A DNA stretch of 64,000 nt from Epiperipatus broadwayi (GCA_028023455.1 JAQFVV010006273.1:2232001-2296000), one strand, 5' to 3'; positions 50,572-62,637 are shown, counted from the stretch's first letter. Translations and numbers: made by a program. The notes: generated from the sequence alone by a model not told the origin.

Positions 50572-53262
50572 TGTATGGGTCGAAATTGTATGTTAACCCA
50601 ACATGATTCACAGCCTGGGTAAAAGTACCATGAATCCAACCATACACGAGATCAAAGATCAAGAATATTTATGGATTCTGCCCTGTCTGCCCACTCTCTA
50701 AATCTACCAACTAATTAACAACATTTTCGAGGCAAGCAATTAATCTTTTCTAAACTCCGGCTGGCAGCATCAATGGTGAATCATGATCCTTGACTAATTC
50801 TAAAATTTAACTCTAACATTTATTTTAATTATACCAATTCATGAACTTTAAAATAGGAATGGTATGTGTGTGACCTTGAGTCTTCGGATAGCAGCCCAAT
50901 AATAAAATAGAAACACTAATTTTAGAATAAAAGTAATGGAAACGAACAACAGGTACATTAAATTCACATATATATTTAATAAAAACATCTCTATAATTCT
51001 TTAATGTCTCAATGATTTATTTTATTGTTTGTTAATATCAACTTTGATCATATAACTTATTATGCCTCATGTAAGGGAGTGGTATAATTTATATGCCAAT
51101 TTAAACAGATAAAACAATTAGAGTTCTATGGTAGATGCCTACTCAAGTGTGTGATCCAAAAACAGATCTTTAACAGCCCTATTTTTAAGTAACTTTAATA
51201 TAAGTAAAATTTATTCTAAGAGAGAAATAATTTGATCATATTTTTAGGAATTGGCTTCGAGGAGAGTGACATGCTTAAATGTAAGCAGATCACGATATTC
51301 ACAACTAAATACATAACTGATAGTAAAATATAAATAATATGATCAGACCAGCATCAACCTGCCAGGATGTGCTCAGAAACAAATAAGTTAATTAGACACA
51401 GCATTTGACATTAAATAAACAGCACAAACTCAATTCCCCTACCCCATTCTAATGATGCCAAGAAGTAAAGACGAATGGTCTGTGCAATTAGCAAACCACA
51501 GTATATTTCAGGTGAAAGGTCAGGAATCACCAAGGCTTGCTAAGCTCAGCTTGTCCTGGGTTTTGTCAATTTTGTCTTTCATATTCTGACCTACATTTTA
51601 GCCCATGAATAAATCATGTGTTATAATTCTGATTTAGCAATCAAAGGACAAAACATCCAATCAAGCAAAGTGCTGGTGAGGCAAAATACAAATACTGGAA
51701 AAATAGATTTTAAACTTATTATATGAAAATTGTACTGAGCCACAAAAGATTATACTGATATTGTACAGATTTACCAAGATTAGATCAACACAAAATAAGC
51801 CTAAATACTATTACAAATATTATTTCTTTGCGTCACATGTCTCTCCCTTCAAAACAAAATCCCACAATATTTTCAATTTAACATTTTACACTCTCTTTTA
51901 CTGTTTAGCAAGAAGAGACTCTCTAACCCCCCCCCCCCCTTTCATTTTTTTAAAATGAAATAATATAATTAAAGTTTCACACTTGATCCAGAATCTTCCC
52001 CAAACTAAATCGTATATGCATAAAATATTTTCAAAATATATAAAGTAAAACCAAATTATTTCATCTCGACAAAATGGTTGCACCAAGTAATAATCATTTA
52101 GAGCAAAGAGTTATTTATTTACTGACAGATGTTGGTCGGGAAATAGGAAGCAAAATTATTTAATTATAAAACTTTTGTTGAGATTATTGGCATATAGATA
52201 TCTTTTTAAATCAGACATTTATAAATCTTTAACAAATACATTCATATGTAAATAATAAATATTTTTCTAACCCACTTTAAGAGAAAAGTTTTGCATTACT
52301 AGAGGCATAATTTTAAGACAGACACAATTAGAGCAAAGACATTAAATTTAAATTGTAGCAAGTCAAGATTACAGTTTAGTTAATAAAATAGTTACATTTA
52401 ATTAGGCGGAATTTCATTTAAGAAAATATTTAGTTGTAGCAAAATTAAATTATAATGTCAATTGAAATTTGAAGAATAAACCAGGTGGTTAAAAATGTAC
52501 AATTGAAAAAATATTACCTAATTTATTCCAAGTCCTTTTTGGTAATCTATGTCCCATGACAAAATATAAATTTGGATTGGTCTTTCATTATTTCTGCACA
52601 GGCATAGCTAGCTATGAGTTTGATTTAATAGTTCAACAGTTTGGCAGTCCAAAATTCAAACATTTGATGAAATTTCTCCAGGTTTATGGTACTTTGGTGA
52701 TCATACTTGGGACAATGGGGAAATAGGCAGGCTAAGAACTGCTTACCCCACTACCATGCTTCTACACATATCTATATTTAAAAATAAAAATAGCATGGAT
52801 TTTCCTTGCATTGACTGAATGAATCTATGACTGACTGACTCCTATTGTTTTCATGGGATATTTATACATTTTCAGAATACTTTTTGAAAATTCTCCTTTT
52901 TATTAGCCCATGGTCAAGTGGATATATGAAATTCAGATGATCGTAATCATCGATCAAAAATATTTTAGAATTATATTCTTAAGATCCACTCTTCCGATAA
53001 ACCCAATGATTTTATTGTTTCAAATCTATTTTAAATTTAATATAGATTTGAAAATTTTTTCTTTCAAATATCTCTTCTGTTTTACTTTTAATTTAATTAG
53101 AAATTTCATTACTATTTTGTTAATGGACTTTCTTTTGTTTTATGTTACAGTATGTTACCAGGGTTTATCACGTGAAAGTAAATCTCTAGAATAAAATACT
53201 TTGACTTTAAAAAAATAGAATATTAAAAATTTATTTATTGATTTTTACAAAAGTTTCCATCT
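50572..53262 (-). mobile_element. Candidate minus-strand solo LTR element (C)
   Basis: On the minus strand a core promoter at 52.84-52.87 kb leads into a less AT-rich 2.2 kb stretch without a significant ORF. The stretch ends ACATACA-ATTTCGACC-CATACA directly at a TA tract (50,572). The duplicated CATACA resembles the duplicated LTR ends seen elsewhere in this window, but the intervening PBS is not recognisable. The 5' end near 53,262 is not defined. A 13-base C run lies at about 51,929. Confidence 0.35.
52836..52866 (-). promoter_or_regulatory. Minus-strand TATA/Inr promoter
   Basis: TATAAATA on the minus strand (52,866-52,859) is followed by TCAGTCAG with its first TCA A at 52,836, a spacing of 30 bases. 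This is the same architecture as the LTR promoters at 17.5, 53.7 and 58.4 kb. Confidence 0.5.
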
Positions 53263-53740
53263 GTAATTATATATATTGTAACGATATATAAATATGTCGT
53301 TACATTAATTTAAAATAAAAACTTAATAAAAGTTCGCAAATAAAAGTAAAAAACTAAATGCTAAAATTAAAATATTGTTAAACATATATATTCGCACAGA
53401 TGCTAAACTTTAAAAATATTTTTTTTTCATAAACAAAAAAAAAAAAAAGTATTTGAACGTATTTTTTTAAATAAAAAAATACAAGATTGAAATATAAAAA
53501 TATTTTAATAAAAAAATAATGTAAGTTAAAATAAAAACAGGTATTAATTAATTCCTGTAATCTATAAATGGAAATGATTGTTTATTAATTATCTAAAAGC
53601 TGTTTAATTAAAAAGTCAGATGAAAAGTTAGATAAGAGAAGAAAGCGATTTTAGCTTGACCAATGGAAGCAAATAAAGGCCCGGACCATAACGAAAAAAC
53701 AGAACAGTGACGTTTTTGTTCATGGAATCCATAGGAGGAC

Positions 53741-53771
53741 TATAAAAAGAAAAAATATTGAGTTCCAGTCA
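53741..53771 (+). promoter_or_regulatory. LTR1 promoter (TATA plus Inr)
   Basis: TATAAAAAG at 53,741 and TCAGTTTT with its A at 53,771 give a 30-base spacing. A TGACGT half-CRE lies 34 bases upstream of the TATA box. LTR3 has the same at 58,416 and 58,446. LTR2 keeps TATAAAAAG (55,788) with CAGTTCC 30 bases on. Confidence 0.65.
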
Positions 53772-54772
53772 GTTTTTTTTCCAACTTGATTTTGGTGAGT
53801 CTGGTGACAAGACGCCCTTGTCATCCTCACTCACTTATTTTAAAAATGCAAAGACTGTGATACCAGAACAGAACCAGCTAATGCTACCTCCAAAATATCA
53901 GACCGGTCTTCCAGGAAAGTCTCCGTGGGAATTGCCAACGGGAACAGGGACTCTTCTACCGTAAGCAATAGAACTGAACAATTGTTAAAATCATAATATT
54001 AATTAAGAACTTTAAAGATTGATAAGTTAATTTAAATTTTATAAAAAGAACTTTTCTCTGACTTATGTGTCAACTCAATTGATAATGTGTAATTTTGTAT
54101 CATTTCCATTTATTATTTATTTGTATTAATATTTATTGTTTAAATTTTAAATGGGGAAATTTAAGGTTGGGTATAGACGTTGCATAGATTCGTTAGCGGT
54201 TGATAATGTTGTGGTTTTCACATTCGATTAGAATATATGTCAACAATATCACTGCAAGCATCTTACGATGAATGGTAATGGGATTTGTATATTCGCTATG
54301 CAAGTGACGTTTATCGATGACTTTGTATTTTGATCGGTTGTGTTTAATTTGGAATGTTTTTGACCGTGGAATCTGTGCAGCTGATCTGTACTCAACATTT
54401 TAAAACAAATTTTATAAAATTCATTTGTGCGAATGTATATAAATGTTAAAATTAAGTCGGGCATGAATGGCTATATAGTTTTGTAAAGTTGTATTAAGGG
54501 AGGGTAATCTTAGGTTATTCATTTCGTAGTTGAATTGGTTCAATGGATTGGAAATATTTGTGTAATTAGTAGATGTAGTATGAGGTCCGCTACGGGCAGG
54601 ATTATAGATATACACCACACACCCTCTGTTTGCCTATGGATGGGTTTGTAAGTCGGCAGAAGACCGCAGTCCATTCCTATGGAGTTTTTAGTTTATTGAT
54701 CTACTTGCCAACAGATGTCACATTCCTGTTGGTGGAGAGTCAATATCTTCTCTATTTCTACTTATTATTCAG

Positions 54773-54952
54773 ATGTACATTCCTGACAATATAGTATTTT
54801 GTGTTGTCGTATCATGCTACATTGAATACATGAATGTATCAGATGGATTGGCACCAGTTGATTGCGAAATTTGTTGCCTAAGGTTAAATCAGGGAAGAAT
54901 ATTTTCCTTTCAAATGCAGACCTATGTAGTCCATTCATACTCGACCCTCTAA
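54773..54952 (+). CDS. Small LTR-encoded ORF, 59 aa (LTR1 copy)
   Basis: MYIPDNIVFCVVVSCYIEYM opens a 59-codon frame with five cysteines, including CEICC, ending HSYSTL. The identical-length frame is intact in all three LTRs (56,859-57,038 and 59,452-59,631), although LTR2 is diverged elsewhere. The only amino-acid change noticed is Ala/Val near residue 27. The ATG directly follows a splice-acceptor-like tract (ttctacttattattcag). A consensus donor (TTTG|GTGAGT) lies at 53,795, just after the predicted transcription start. No homologue recognised, and coding status is unproven. Confidence 0.35.
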   Translation: MYIPDNIVFCVVVSCYIEYMNVSDGLAPVDCEICCLRLNQGRIFSFQMQTYVVHSYSTL

Positions 54953-55329
54953 ATAAATAGTAAACTCATTATTTGAAATCTACTTAAATTTAGAATTAAA
55001 GATCAATATAAAATTATAAACGTTAAATTTATTCCTCAAAATTTAAATATTATTTTATATGTGCATAAATAAATATTTTTATGTGTTAATTTCTGGCAGT
55101 GGCTTTTATTCTTTTATATTTAAGATATAAAATTAAGTTATATTTTTTTTCTCTGCATCTCCGCTGAGCTAGTGACTTGAACTAACGATCTAAATATGTA
55201 AAAAAAGTGGAATCCTAACAGCGCGTATCTTCCTACTTTATAAATTTTTCTAGGCTCAAATGCCTAGATGGCGCCCTTGGTAGTGCGGTGTGGTGCGATG
55301 CGATCTCCCACTTCATTTCGATCGTTATA

Positions 55330-55347
55330 ATTGGCGCCCAACGTTAC
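55330..55347 (+). other. PBS at the LTR1-LTR2 joint
   Basis: After LTR1 (CGTTATA) come AT and TGGCGCCCAACG, a perfect match to the first 12 bases of the tRNA-Lys PBS. This runs straight into CGTTACATTAATTT, which is LTR2 lacking the first 21 bases of the LTR1 form. Confidence 0.8.
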
Positions 55348-57420
55348 ATTAATTTAAAATAAAAACTTACAAGTTCGCAAATAAGAGTAAAAAACTAAAC
55401 GCTAAAATTAAAAATGTTTGTTATACGTATATACATTCGCACAGATGCTAAACTTTAAAAATATTTTTTTTCATAAACAAGAAAAAAAAAGTATTTGAAC
55501 GTATTTTTTTAAATAAAAAAATACAAGATTGAAATATAAAAATATTTTAATAAAAAAAATAACGTAAGTTAAAATAAAAACAGGTATTAATTAATTCCTG
55601 TAATCTGTAAATGGAAATGATTGTTTATTAATTATCTAAAAGCTGTTTAATTAAAAAGTCAGATGAAAAGTTAGATAAGAGAAGAAAGAGAATTTAGCTT
55701 GACCAATGGAAGCACTAAGCCTTGGCTTGGACCCTAACGAAAGTAATAGATTAGTGACGTTTTGTTCATTGAATCCTTGTGGATAATATAAAAAGGGAAA
55801 TACAGTTTTTTCGGACAGTTCCAGCATTTTGTGTTTGAGAGATGTGGTATGACGCACATACCACACTCTCTATAAAAAAATTAAAAAATGAAAAGACTGT
55901 GATACCTTGAACCAGCTATTGCCATCTCCAGAACATTACCTTCCAACGGAGGCGTCGCAGGAATTCCATAAGCTATATGAAAGGAACAATTATTAAAATC
56001 AATTAAGAATTTTCGTCAAGTTTTACAAATTGATAAACAAGCCAACTTAAATGTTAAAACGGACTCTTATCTGACTTTTGTAAGTTTTTAAATCAAATTA
56101 ATAATGTTTAATTTTATATGTTTTCCGATGGACAAACATCATTTCCATTTTTTTTTCTTCTTGTAAAGATTATTTAAATGTATGAAATTTAAGTTGTTTA
56201 TAGACGCTTGCATGGATTCGTTTGCGGTTAATTATATTTTGGTTTTCATATTTGATCAAAATATATAGACATTCGATAAATAATGATACCTTACGGTGAG
56301 TATCTAAAATGTATTTATTCGGATGTCTTTTAAGTTATTGGTGACAACGCAAGTATCTTATGGTGAATACTATTGGGTTACTTATAAGTTTCCCTCTGCA
56401 ATTGTCGGTATCAATAATTTTGTATTTTGATCGTTTGTGTTTATTTTGAAATGTTTTTGACCGTGGAATCTATGTAATCGATCTATACCCAACATTTTTA
56501 AACAAATCTGTGCGAACGTATTTAAATGTTAAAATTAAGTCGGGCGTAAATGGCTATATAGTTTTGTAAAGTTGTATTAAGGGAGGGTAATCTTAGGTTA
56601 TTCATTTCGTAGTTGAATTGGTTCAATGGATTGGATATATTTGTGTAATTAGTAGATGTAGTATGAGGTCCGCTATGGGCAGGATTATAGATATACGCCA
56701 CACACCCTCTGTTTGCCTATGGATGGGTTTGTAAGTCGGCAGAAGACCGCAGTCCATTCCTATGGAGTTTTTAGTTTATTGTTCTTCTTGCTATACAGAC
56801 GTCATATTCCTGTATTGGACAAGAGTCAATGTCTTCTCTATTTCTACTTATTGTTCAGATGTACATTCCTGACAATATAGTATTTTGTGTTGTCGTATCA
56901 TGCTACATTGAATACATGAATGTATCAGATGGATTGGTGCCAGTTGATTGTGAAATTTGTTGCCTAAGGTTAAATCAGGGAAGAATATTTTCCTTTCAAA
57001 TGCAGACCTATGTAGTCCATTCATACTCGACCCTCTAAATAAATAGTAAACTCATTATTTGCAATCTACTTAAATTTAGAATTAAAGATCAATATAAAAT
57101 TATAAACGTTAAATTTATTCCTCAAAATTTAAATATTATTTTGTATGTGCGTAAATAAATATTTTTACGTGTTAATTTCTGGCAGTGGCTTTTATTCTTT
57201 TATATTTAAGATATAAAATTTATAGATTTTTATCTCTGCGTCTCCGCTGAGCTAGTGACTGGGGCTAACGATCGGAATATTTAAATAAAGTGGAATCTTA
57301 ACAGTGCGTATCTGCCTACTTTATAAATTTTTCTAGGCTAAATGCCTAGATGGCGCCCTTGTAGTACAGATATTGTTTTTGCGGTTAGATTCGATCTTCA
57401 CTTTCATTCCGACCGTTACA
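55341..57420 (+). repeat. LTR2 of element 3 (diverged)
   Basis: About 2,080 bases, 5'-truncated by 21 bases relative to LTR1. The segments 55,740-56,500 are clearly diverged from LTR1 and LTR3. The block from about 56,520 to 57,190 is nearly identical to them. It ends CGTTACA. It contains an intact 59-codon ORF at 56,859-57,038, here extended upstream by a further ATG at 56,829. Confidence 0.85.
56859..57038 (+). CDS. Small LTR-encoded ORF, 59 aa (LTR2 copy)
   Basis: Counterpart of 54,773-54,952, with one amino-acid replacement (Val for Ala in GLVPVD) and synonymous changes such as the last base of the Asp-Cys codons. An in-frame ATG ten codons upstream (MSSLFLLIVQ) exists only in this copy; the other copies have ATA. 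Function unknown, coding status unproven. Confidence 0.35.
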   Translation: MYIPDNIVFCVVVSCYIEYMNVSDGLVPVDCEICCLRLNQGRIFSFQMQTYVVHSYSTL

Positions 57421-57423
57421 AAC

Positions 57424-57953
57424 TGGCTACCCAACTTGGGCCGATCTTTAATAAACACGAGTGCCCTGAGAATTTTAAAAGTGAATTATGCCCATAAATT
57501 TTTGGCTGAAATTGTATAAATATATTTGTTGTATTGACATGGAGTTGCAGTTTGAAGTTTTGTTTAAAAAGTGCTGCCAGTAAGAAAAATTGCGCATATG
57601 TAGAGATAAATTCGAGGAATAAAAACTAATAAATAAAACGTAATAATAAATATAAATCATAATTTTTTTTTTAAAAGTCTTGTTTAAAATCTAATCGTTT
57701 AACTTGCCTAAATAATACTTAAAGGTAGGAGAAATGAAACTTGGAAGGGAGGGGGCAGAAATTTAGCTGGTAGTAGGGTATCATCAGTCAACTTTTTTTT
57801 TATCATATTTGTAATTACTGTTTTGTCTTTAAAAAAAAAAGTTTTGTCCTTTTGAAATTTCATATATAACAAATTTGTGTAAAGTAATTACTAACACTAA
57901 GTAAAGTCTTTTTTTTTTTTAATGTTTTTGTTTTTTGAGGAAGTTTACTGATA
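57424..57953 (+). other. PBS and non-coding internal region of element 3
   Basis: TGGCTACCCAACTTGGGCC begins three bases after LTR2 and is a tRNA-Lys-type PBS with changes. The remaining 510 bases have no usable ORF. A purine block (gggagggggcagaaa) at about 57,750 and several T-runs are present, and only a weak purine tract (gaggaag) precedes LTR3. Confidence 0.7.
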
Positions 57954-60001
57954 TGTAACGATATATAAATATGTCGTTACATTAATTTAAAATAAAAACT
58001 TAATAAAAGTTTGCAAATAAAAGTAAAAAACTAAACGCTAAAATTAAAATATTGTTAAACGTATATATTCGCACAGATGCTAAACTTTAAAAATATTTTT
58101 TTTCATAAACAAAAAAAAAAAAAGTATTTGAACGTATTTTTTTAAATAAAAAAATACAAGATTGAAATATAAAAATATTTTAATAAAAAAATAACGTAAG
58201 TTAAAATAAAAACAGGTATTAATTAATTCCTGTAATCTATAAATGGAAATGATTGTTTATTAATTATCTAAAAGCTGTTTAATTAAAAAGTCAGATGAAA
58301 AGTTAGATAAGAGAAGAAAGCGATTTTAGCTTGACCAATGGAAGCAAATAAAGGCCCGGACCATAACGAAAAAACAGAACAGTGACGTTTTTGTTCATGG
58401 AATCCATAGGAGGACTATAAAAAGAAAAAATATTGAGTTCCAGTCAGTTTTTTTTTTCCAACTTGATTTTGGTGAGTCTGGCGACAAGACGCCCTTGTCG
58501 TCCTCACTCACTTATTTTAAAAATGCAAAGACTGTGATACCAGAACAGAACCAGCTAATGCTACCTCCAAAATATCAGACCGGTCTTCCAGGAAAGTCTC
58601 CATGGGAATTGCCAACGGGAACAGGGACTCTTCTACCGTAAGCAATAGAACTGAACAATTGTTAAAATCATAATATTAATTAAGAACTTTAAAGATTGAT
58701 AAGTTAATTTAAATTTTATAAAAAGAACTTTTCTCTGACTTATGTATCAACTCAATTGATAATGTGTAATTTTGTATATGTTTGCGTTTGATAAAAAAAA
58801 ATCATTTCCATTTATTATTTATTTGTATTAATATTTATTGTTTAAATTTTAAATGGGGAAATTTGAGGTTGGGTATAGACGTTGCATAGATTCGTTAGCG
58901 GTTGATAATGTTGTGGTTTTCACATTCGATTAGAATATATGTCAACGATATCACTGCAAGCATCTTACGATGAATGCTAATGGGATTTGTATATTCCCTA
59001 CGCAAGTGACGTTTATCGATGACTTTGTATTTTGATCGGTTGTGTTTAATTTGGAATGTTTTTGACCGTGGAATCTGTGCAGCTGATCTGTACTCAACAT
59101 TTTAAAACAAATTTTATAAAATTCATTTGTGCGAACGTATATAAATGTTAAAATTAAGTCGGGCGTGAATGGCTATATAGTTTTGTAAAGTTGTATTAAG
59201 GGAGGGTAATCTTAGGTTATTCATTTCGTAGTTGAATTGGTTCAATGGATTGGAAATATTTGTGTAAGTAGTAGATGTAGTATGAGGTCCGCTACGGGCA
59301 GGATTATAGATATACGCCACACACCCTCTGGTCGGCAGAAGACCGCAGTCCATTCCTATGGAGTTTTTAGTTTATTGATCTACTTGCCAACAGATGTCAC
59401 ATTCCTGTTGGTAGAGAGTCAATATCTTCTCTATTTCTACTTATTGTTCAGATGTACATTCCTGACAATATAGTATTTTGTGTTGTCGTATCATGCTACA
59501 TTGAATACATGAATGTATCAGATGGATTGGTGCCAGTTGATTGCGAAATTTGTTGCCTAAGGTTAAATCAGGGAAGAATATTTTCCTTTCAAATGCAGAC
59601 CTATGTAGTCCATTCATACTCGACCCTCTAAATAAATAGTAAACTCATTATTTGAAATCTACTTAAATTTAGAATTAAAGATCAATATAAAATTATAAAC
59701 GTTAAATTTATTCCTCAAAATTTAAATATTATTTTATATGTGCGTAAATAAATATTTTTATGTGTTAATTTCTGGCAGTGGCTTTTATTCTTTTATATTT
59801 AAGATATAAAATTAAGTTATATTTTTATTCTCTGCGTCTCCGCTGAGCTAGTGACTTGGGCTAACGATCTAAATATGTAAATAAAGTAGAATCCTAACAG
59901 CGCGTATCTGCCTACTTTATAAATTTTTCTAGGCTCAAATGCCTAGATGGCGCCCTTGGTAGTGTGGTGCAGTGCGATCCCACTTCATTTCGATCGTTAT
60001 A
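57954..60001 (+). repeat. LTR3 of element 3
   Basis: 2,048 bases, almost identical to LTR1 from TGTAACGATATATAAATATG to CGTTATA. It differs by an insertion near 58,775-58,800 and loss of about 25 bases at 59,330. Promoter at 58,416-58,446. It ends directly at a TA tract. Confidence 0.88.
59452..59631 (+). CDS. Small LTR-encoded ORF, 59 aa (LTR3 copy)
   Basis: Third intact copy of the LTR ORF, with GLVPVD as in LTR2. It follows the same acceptor-like tract (ctacttattgttcag). See the LTR1 copy for the description; coding status is unproven. Confidence 0.35.
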   Translation: MYIPDNIVFCVVVSCYIEYMNVSDGLVPVDCEICCLRLNQGRIFSFQMQTYVVHSYSTL

Positions 60002-60005
60002 ATAT

Positions 60006-62599
60006 ATATATATACATGTCTCATTTTATGCAGATTATTTTAATGCAATTTTGAAGTTATGCAATTCATGTTTCTTCTTAATATTTTTCATATTTCACTA
60101 TATTTAATCGATATCAAGAAATTTAAATTACTAATAACTTATTTTGACTTGAAATACTTTTTTTTTCTTCAAAAATATAACGTTATATTAGAAACTAACG
60201 TGAATATGGCCTGAAACTATATTTAGAATACCTAAACTACTTATAGTAATGAGTAAATAATAATAGAGTTATACTTACATATAAAAATATCACAATAAAT
60301 ATTCAAAAATTTTAAACTTTTAAAATGTATTTTGTTAGGTATAACAGAAATAAATAATGTACATTTTAAAAATAAATAAGGAATATTTTATTGATTTTAT
60401 AAACTGAAAATAATATTTCTAATGATAATGTATAATCTTTTTGTTTTGATTTTGATCTCATTTTTTTAATATAGAAACAAAATGTGAACATTTAAAATTT
60501 ATTTCAGTAGTAAAAAACAGTTGTCAACAGAAAACCATTAACACAGCACAAGACTGAAATTGGCACTAGTTGTGTAAATGGGATGGAGCAGAATATGGTA
60601 AAAATTAGAGTGGGGAATGAAAAATAAAGTGGCTGACAAGTTTTCTGAGAGATTCTTGACTTCATTCAAGCAGAAGCTACATCACATCACATCGATGAAT
60701 CTGATTTCTTACCAGTTTACAAACGAACCGCACATTCGAAAATAGTGATAATGATTAAAATACACATGAAAAAATGTCAAATTAAATACTGTAGTTAATA
60801 AAAAAAAATAAAAAAAGTTTGTCTTGTACCAATTTTTTCAAATATTTGATATTTTTTATTAGTCATACTTTATTTCCTTATTTTTTTAATGCAAATTCTA
60901 AAGTAATTTTTCTTTGTTGCTTTGCTTTATGCGAATTCTGAAAATTACAGACCCTATCCCCCATTTTCAAGATAAGTTAAGTCTATTTTTGTGTGATTTT
61001 TTTTCAATGTGGGTTTTCTGTGGAACCTATCTACCGCATAAAACAAGACCCAGGTGTATATATATAGCTGGGTTTTTCCAATATTTATAATTAAAATTTT
61101 AAATAGAAATTTTTTAGATTTTATTTACTTATTAACTGGTCTAAAAATTAAACACATCATTACATATGTGGATCTGGTTCAATCCTAGTTTAGAAATCTA
61201 GAAAAATGTGAAGTGGGGATCTGATCTACAGATCCATTGCTTCAATATATTTATTGTAGCCATGCATAACTATCCAGTCATCAAATATGAGTATCAAATA
61301 TGATGATAATAAATAACAGAATTTTTAATTCTAAACCCTCAGTAAATAAAAAGTTAAGAATGTTGTAAATGTGAATAAGTATTTTATTAACTAATTAGAA
61401 AATTATCTTTTGGAGAAAAAAAGGGAAGAGAAACAGTTCATAAAAGTTATCCCCACTTCAATAGAAGTTTTACCTAAATTTCATTTATAAAAGAGTAATA
61501 TTTTTTTTTACTTTCTCTGTTTTTCTGTTTTGTTTCCAATTATGATTCATCTATTTACTTTCCTATGTTTTTGAAAAACAGGAGCTGAATATAATGTTAG
61601 AAGAGATAACAATAGAATATCAGTTGATGTCTTAAACTATATACCAAAAGATTGTATAAATCTTAGAAAGAGGACTACATATGATATGTACAGATAAATA
61701 TAAGAAAGTTTTAATGGTATTATATAGAGAAAATGGATAGGAGAAATTGGATTAAACTTGGAGAAACAGTAATAATGGCTGATATAGTGATGATAAATCA
61801 TCAGTTATCAATAAATATAACTTTTCCCCTAGAAGTCTGTCATTTCTTTATTACAATTGTGTTTATATAACTCAGAGTAAAATATGGATTTGCACAAGTA
61901 TGGATAAATATTATACAATATATTTTACATAAAATATATGTTGTACCATTGTCTGTTACATTGGCTACATATAGTGTCTCATTATAATGCAAGTATTAAA
62001 GCAAAGGACTTCAAGTGTACTTTATGTATGCCTAACACTTCCAGCAGTATTGTAGCAGCTTTCCTCATGTGTAGGTATGAAGACTGTACCATAACAAATT
62101 GTGTTGGGTTAGGTTTAAAATATAGCAACTTCAGTTCAGTGTAAACTTGGCTCATTGCTTTAACAATATTAACAATAATGAGTGTACTGACATTCAGCTT
62201 TAACAGCTATTTGATTGTTGTCTGATGTTTCCTCCAAATAAACTTATTTACTGTCAGGCATTTTTTCTCAATGAGAGCAATAAGATTCACTGACCATCTC
62301 CAACTATTGGCTTATTTCTGCCATTGATTATAATTTATCTAAACATATATTCACTGATCTATAACAATGAATGCTGAATCTGATCAACATTAGATTGGAT
62401 TTGGAGAAGTCTATTCCTTAAAAGTAAAATTAATCCATAAAATTCTTTTTCTTTGACTTAAATTAGTCCTGAAAATGTAGTCACTAAGATGCATTGATAG
62501 ACATGTTTGTCACTTCTTGGCTTTCTCAGATCTGGCTCCATTCTCATCAGGTTCAGTTTTTTCATTAGTCGGTGCTGTTTTCATCCGTAGGTCTAATAT
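60006..62599. other. AT-rich DNA, no gene seen
   Basis: A TA tract follows element 3. A word at about 61,225-61,260 (agatccattgcttcaatata) is the inverse of 26,711. The 68-codon frame at 61,938-62,144 has no recognisable domain; it could belong to the 3' LTR or untranslated part of the gypsy remnant to its right. No exon supported. Confidence 0.35.
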
Positions 62600-62637
62600 C
62601 TATTAAAAAGTCTAGTATCTTTGACCCTTAGAGACTC

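Larger units (their letters stand above)
53277..55329 (+). repeat. LTR1 of element 3
   Basis: 2,053 bases. The start TGTAACGA is mirrored 12 bases later by TCGTTACA, the sequence type that also ends the LTR. A promoter is at 53,741-53,771, a 59-codon ORF at 54,773-54,952, and AATAAA-like words follow at 54,951. It ends CGTTATA. Confidence 0.88.
53277..60001 (+). mobile_element. LTR retroelement 3, three-LTR array without gag or pol
   Basis: Layout: LTR1 (53,277-55,329), a PBS-containing joint of about 11 bases, LTR2 (about 55,341-57,420), a PBS and 530-base non-coding internal region, LTR3 (57,954-60,001). ATAT flanks both outer ends (53,273-53,276 and 60,002-60,005) within TA repeats. LTR1 and LTR3 are almost identical, with one 25-base insertion and one 25-base deletion in LTR3. 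LTR2 is clearly more diverged in its first 1.1 kb. The outer pair is therefore one integration event whose cargo is an older related LTR and leader. No polymerase genes, so it is mobilised in trans if at all. Confidence 0.88.

Noticed and set aside
54421-59353. Minus-strand ORFs of 65-76 codons repeated in LTR1 and LTR3
   Set aside because: They run antisense to the LTR transcript and are explained by the sequence conservation of the LTR block; no supporting promoter on that strand.
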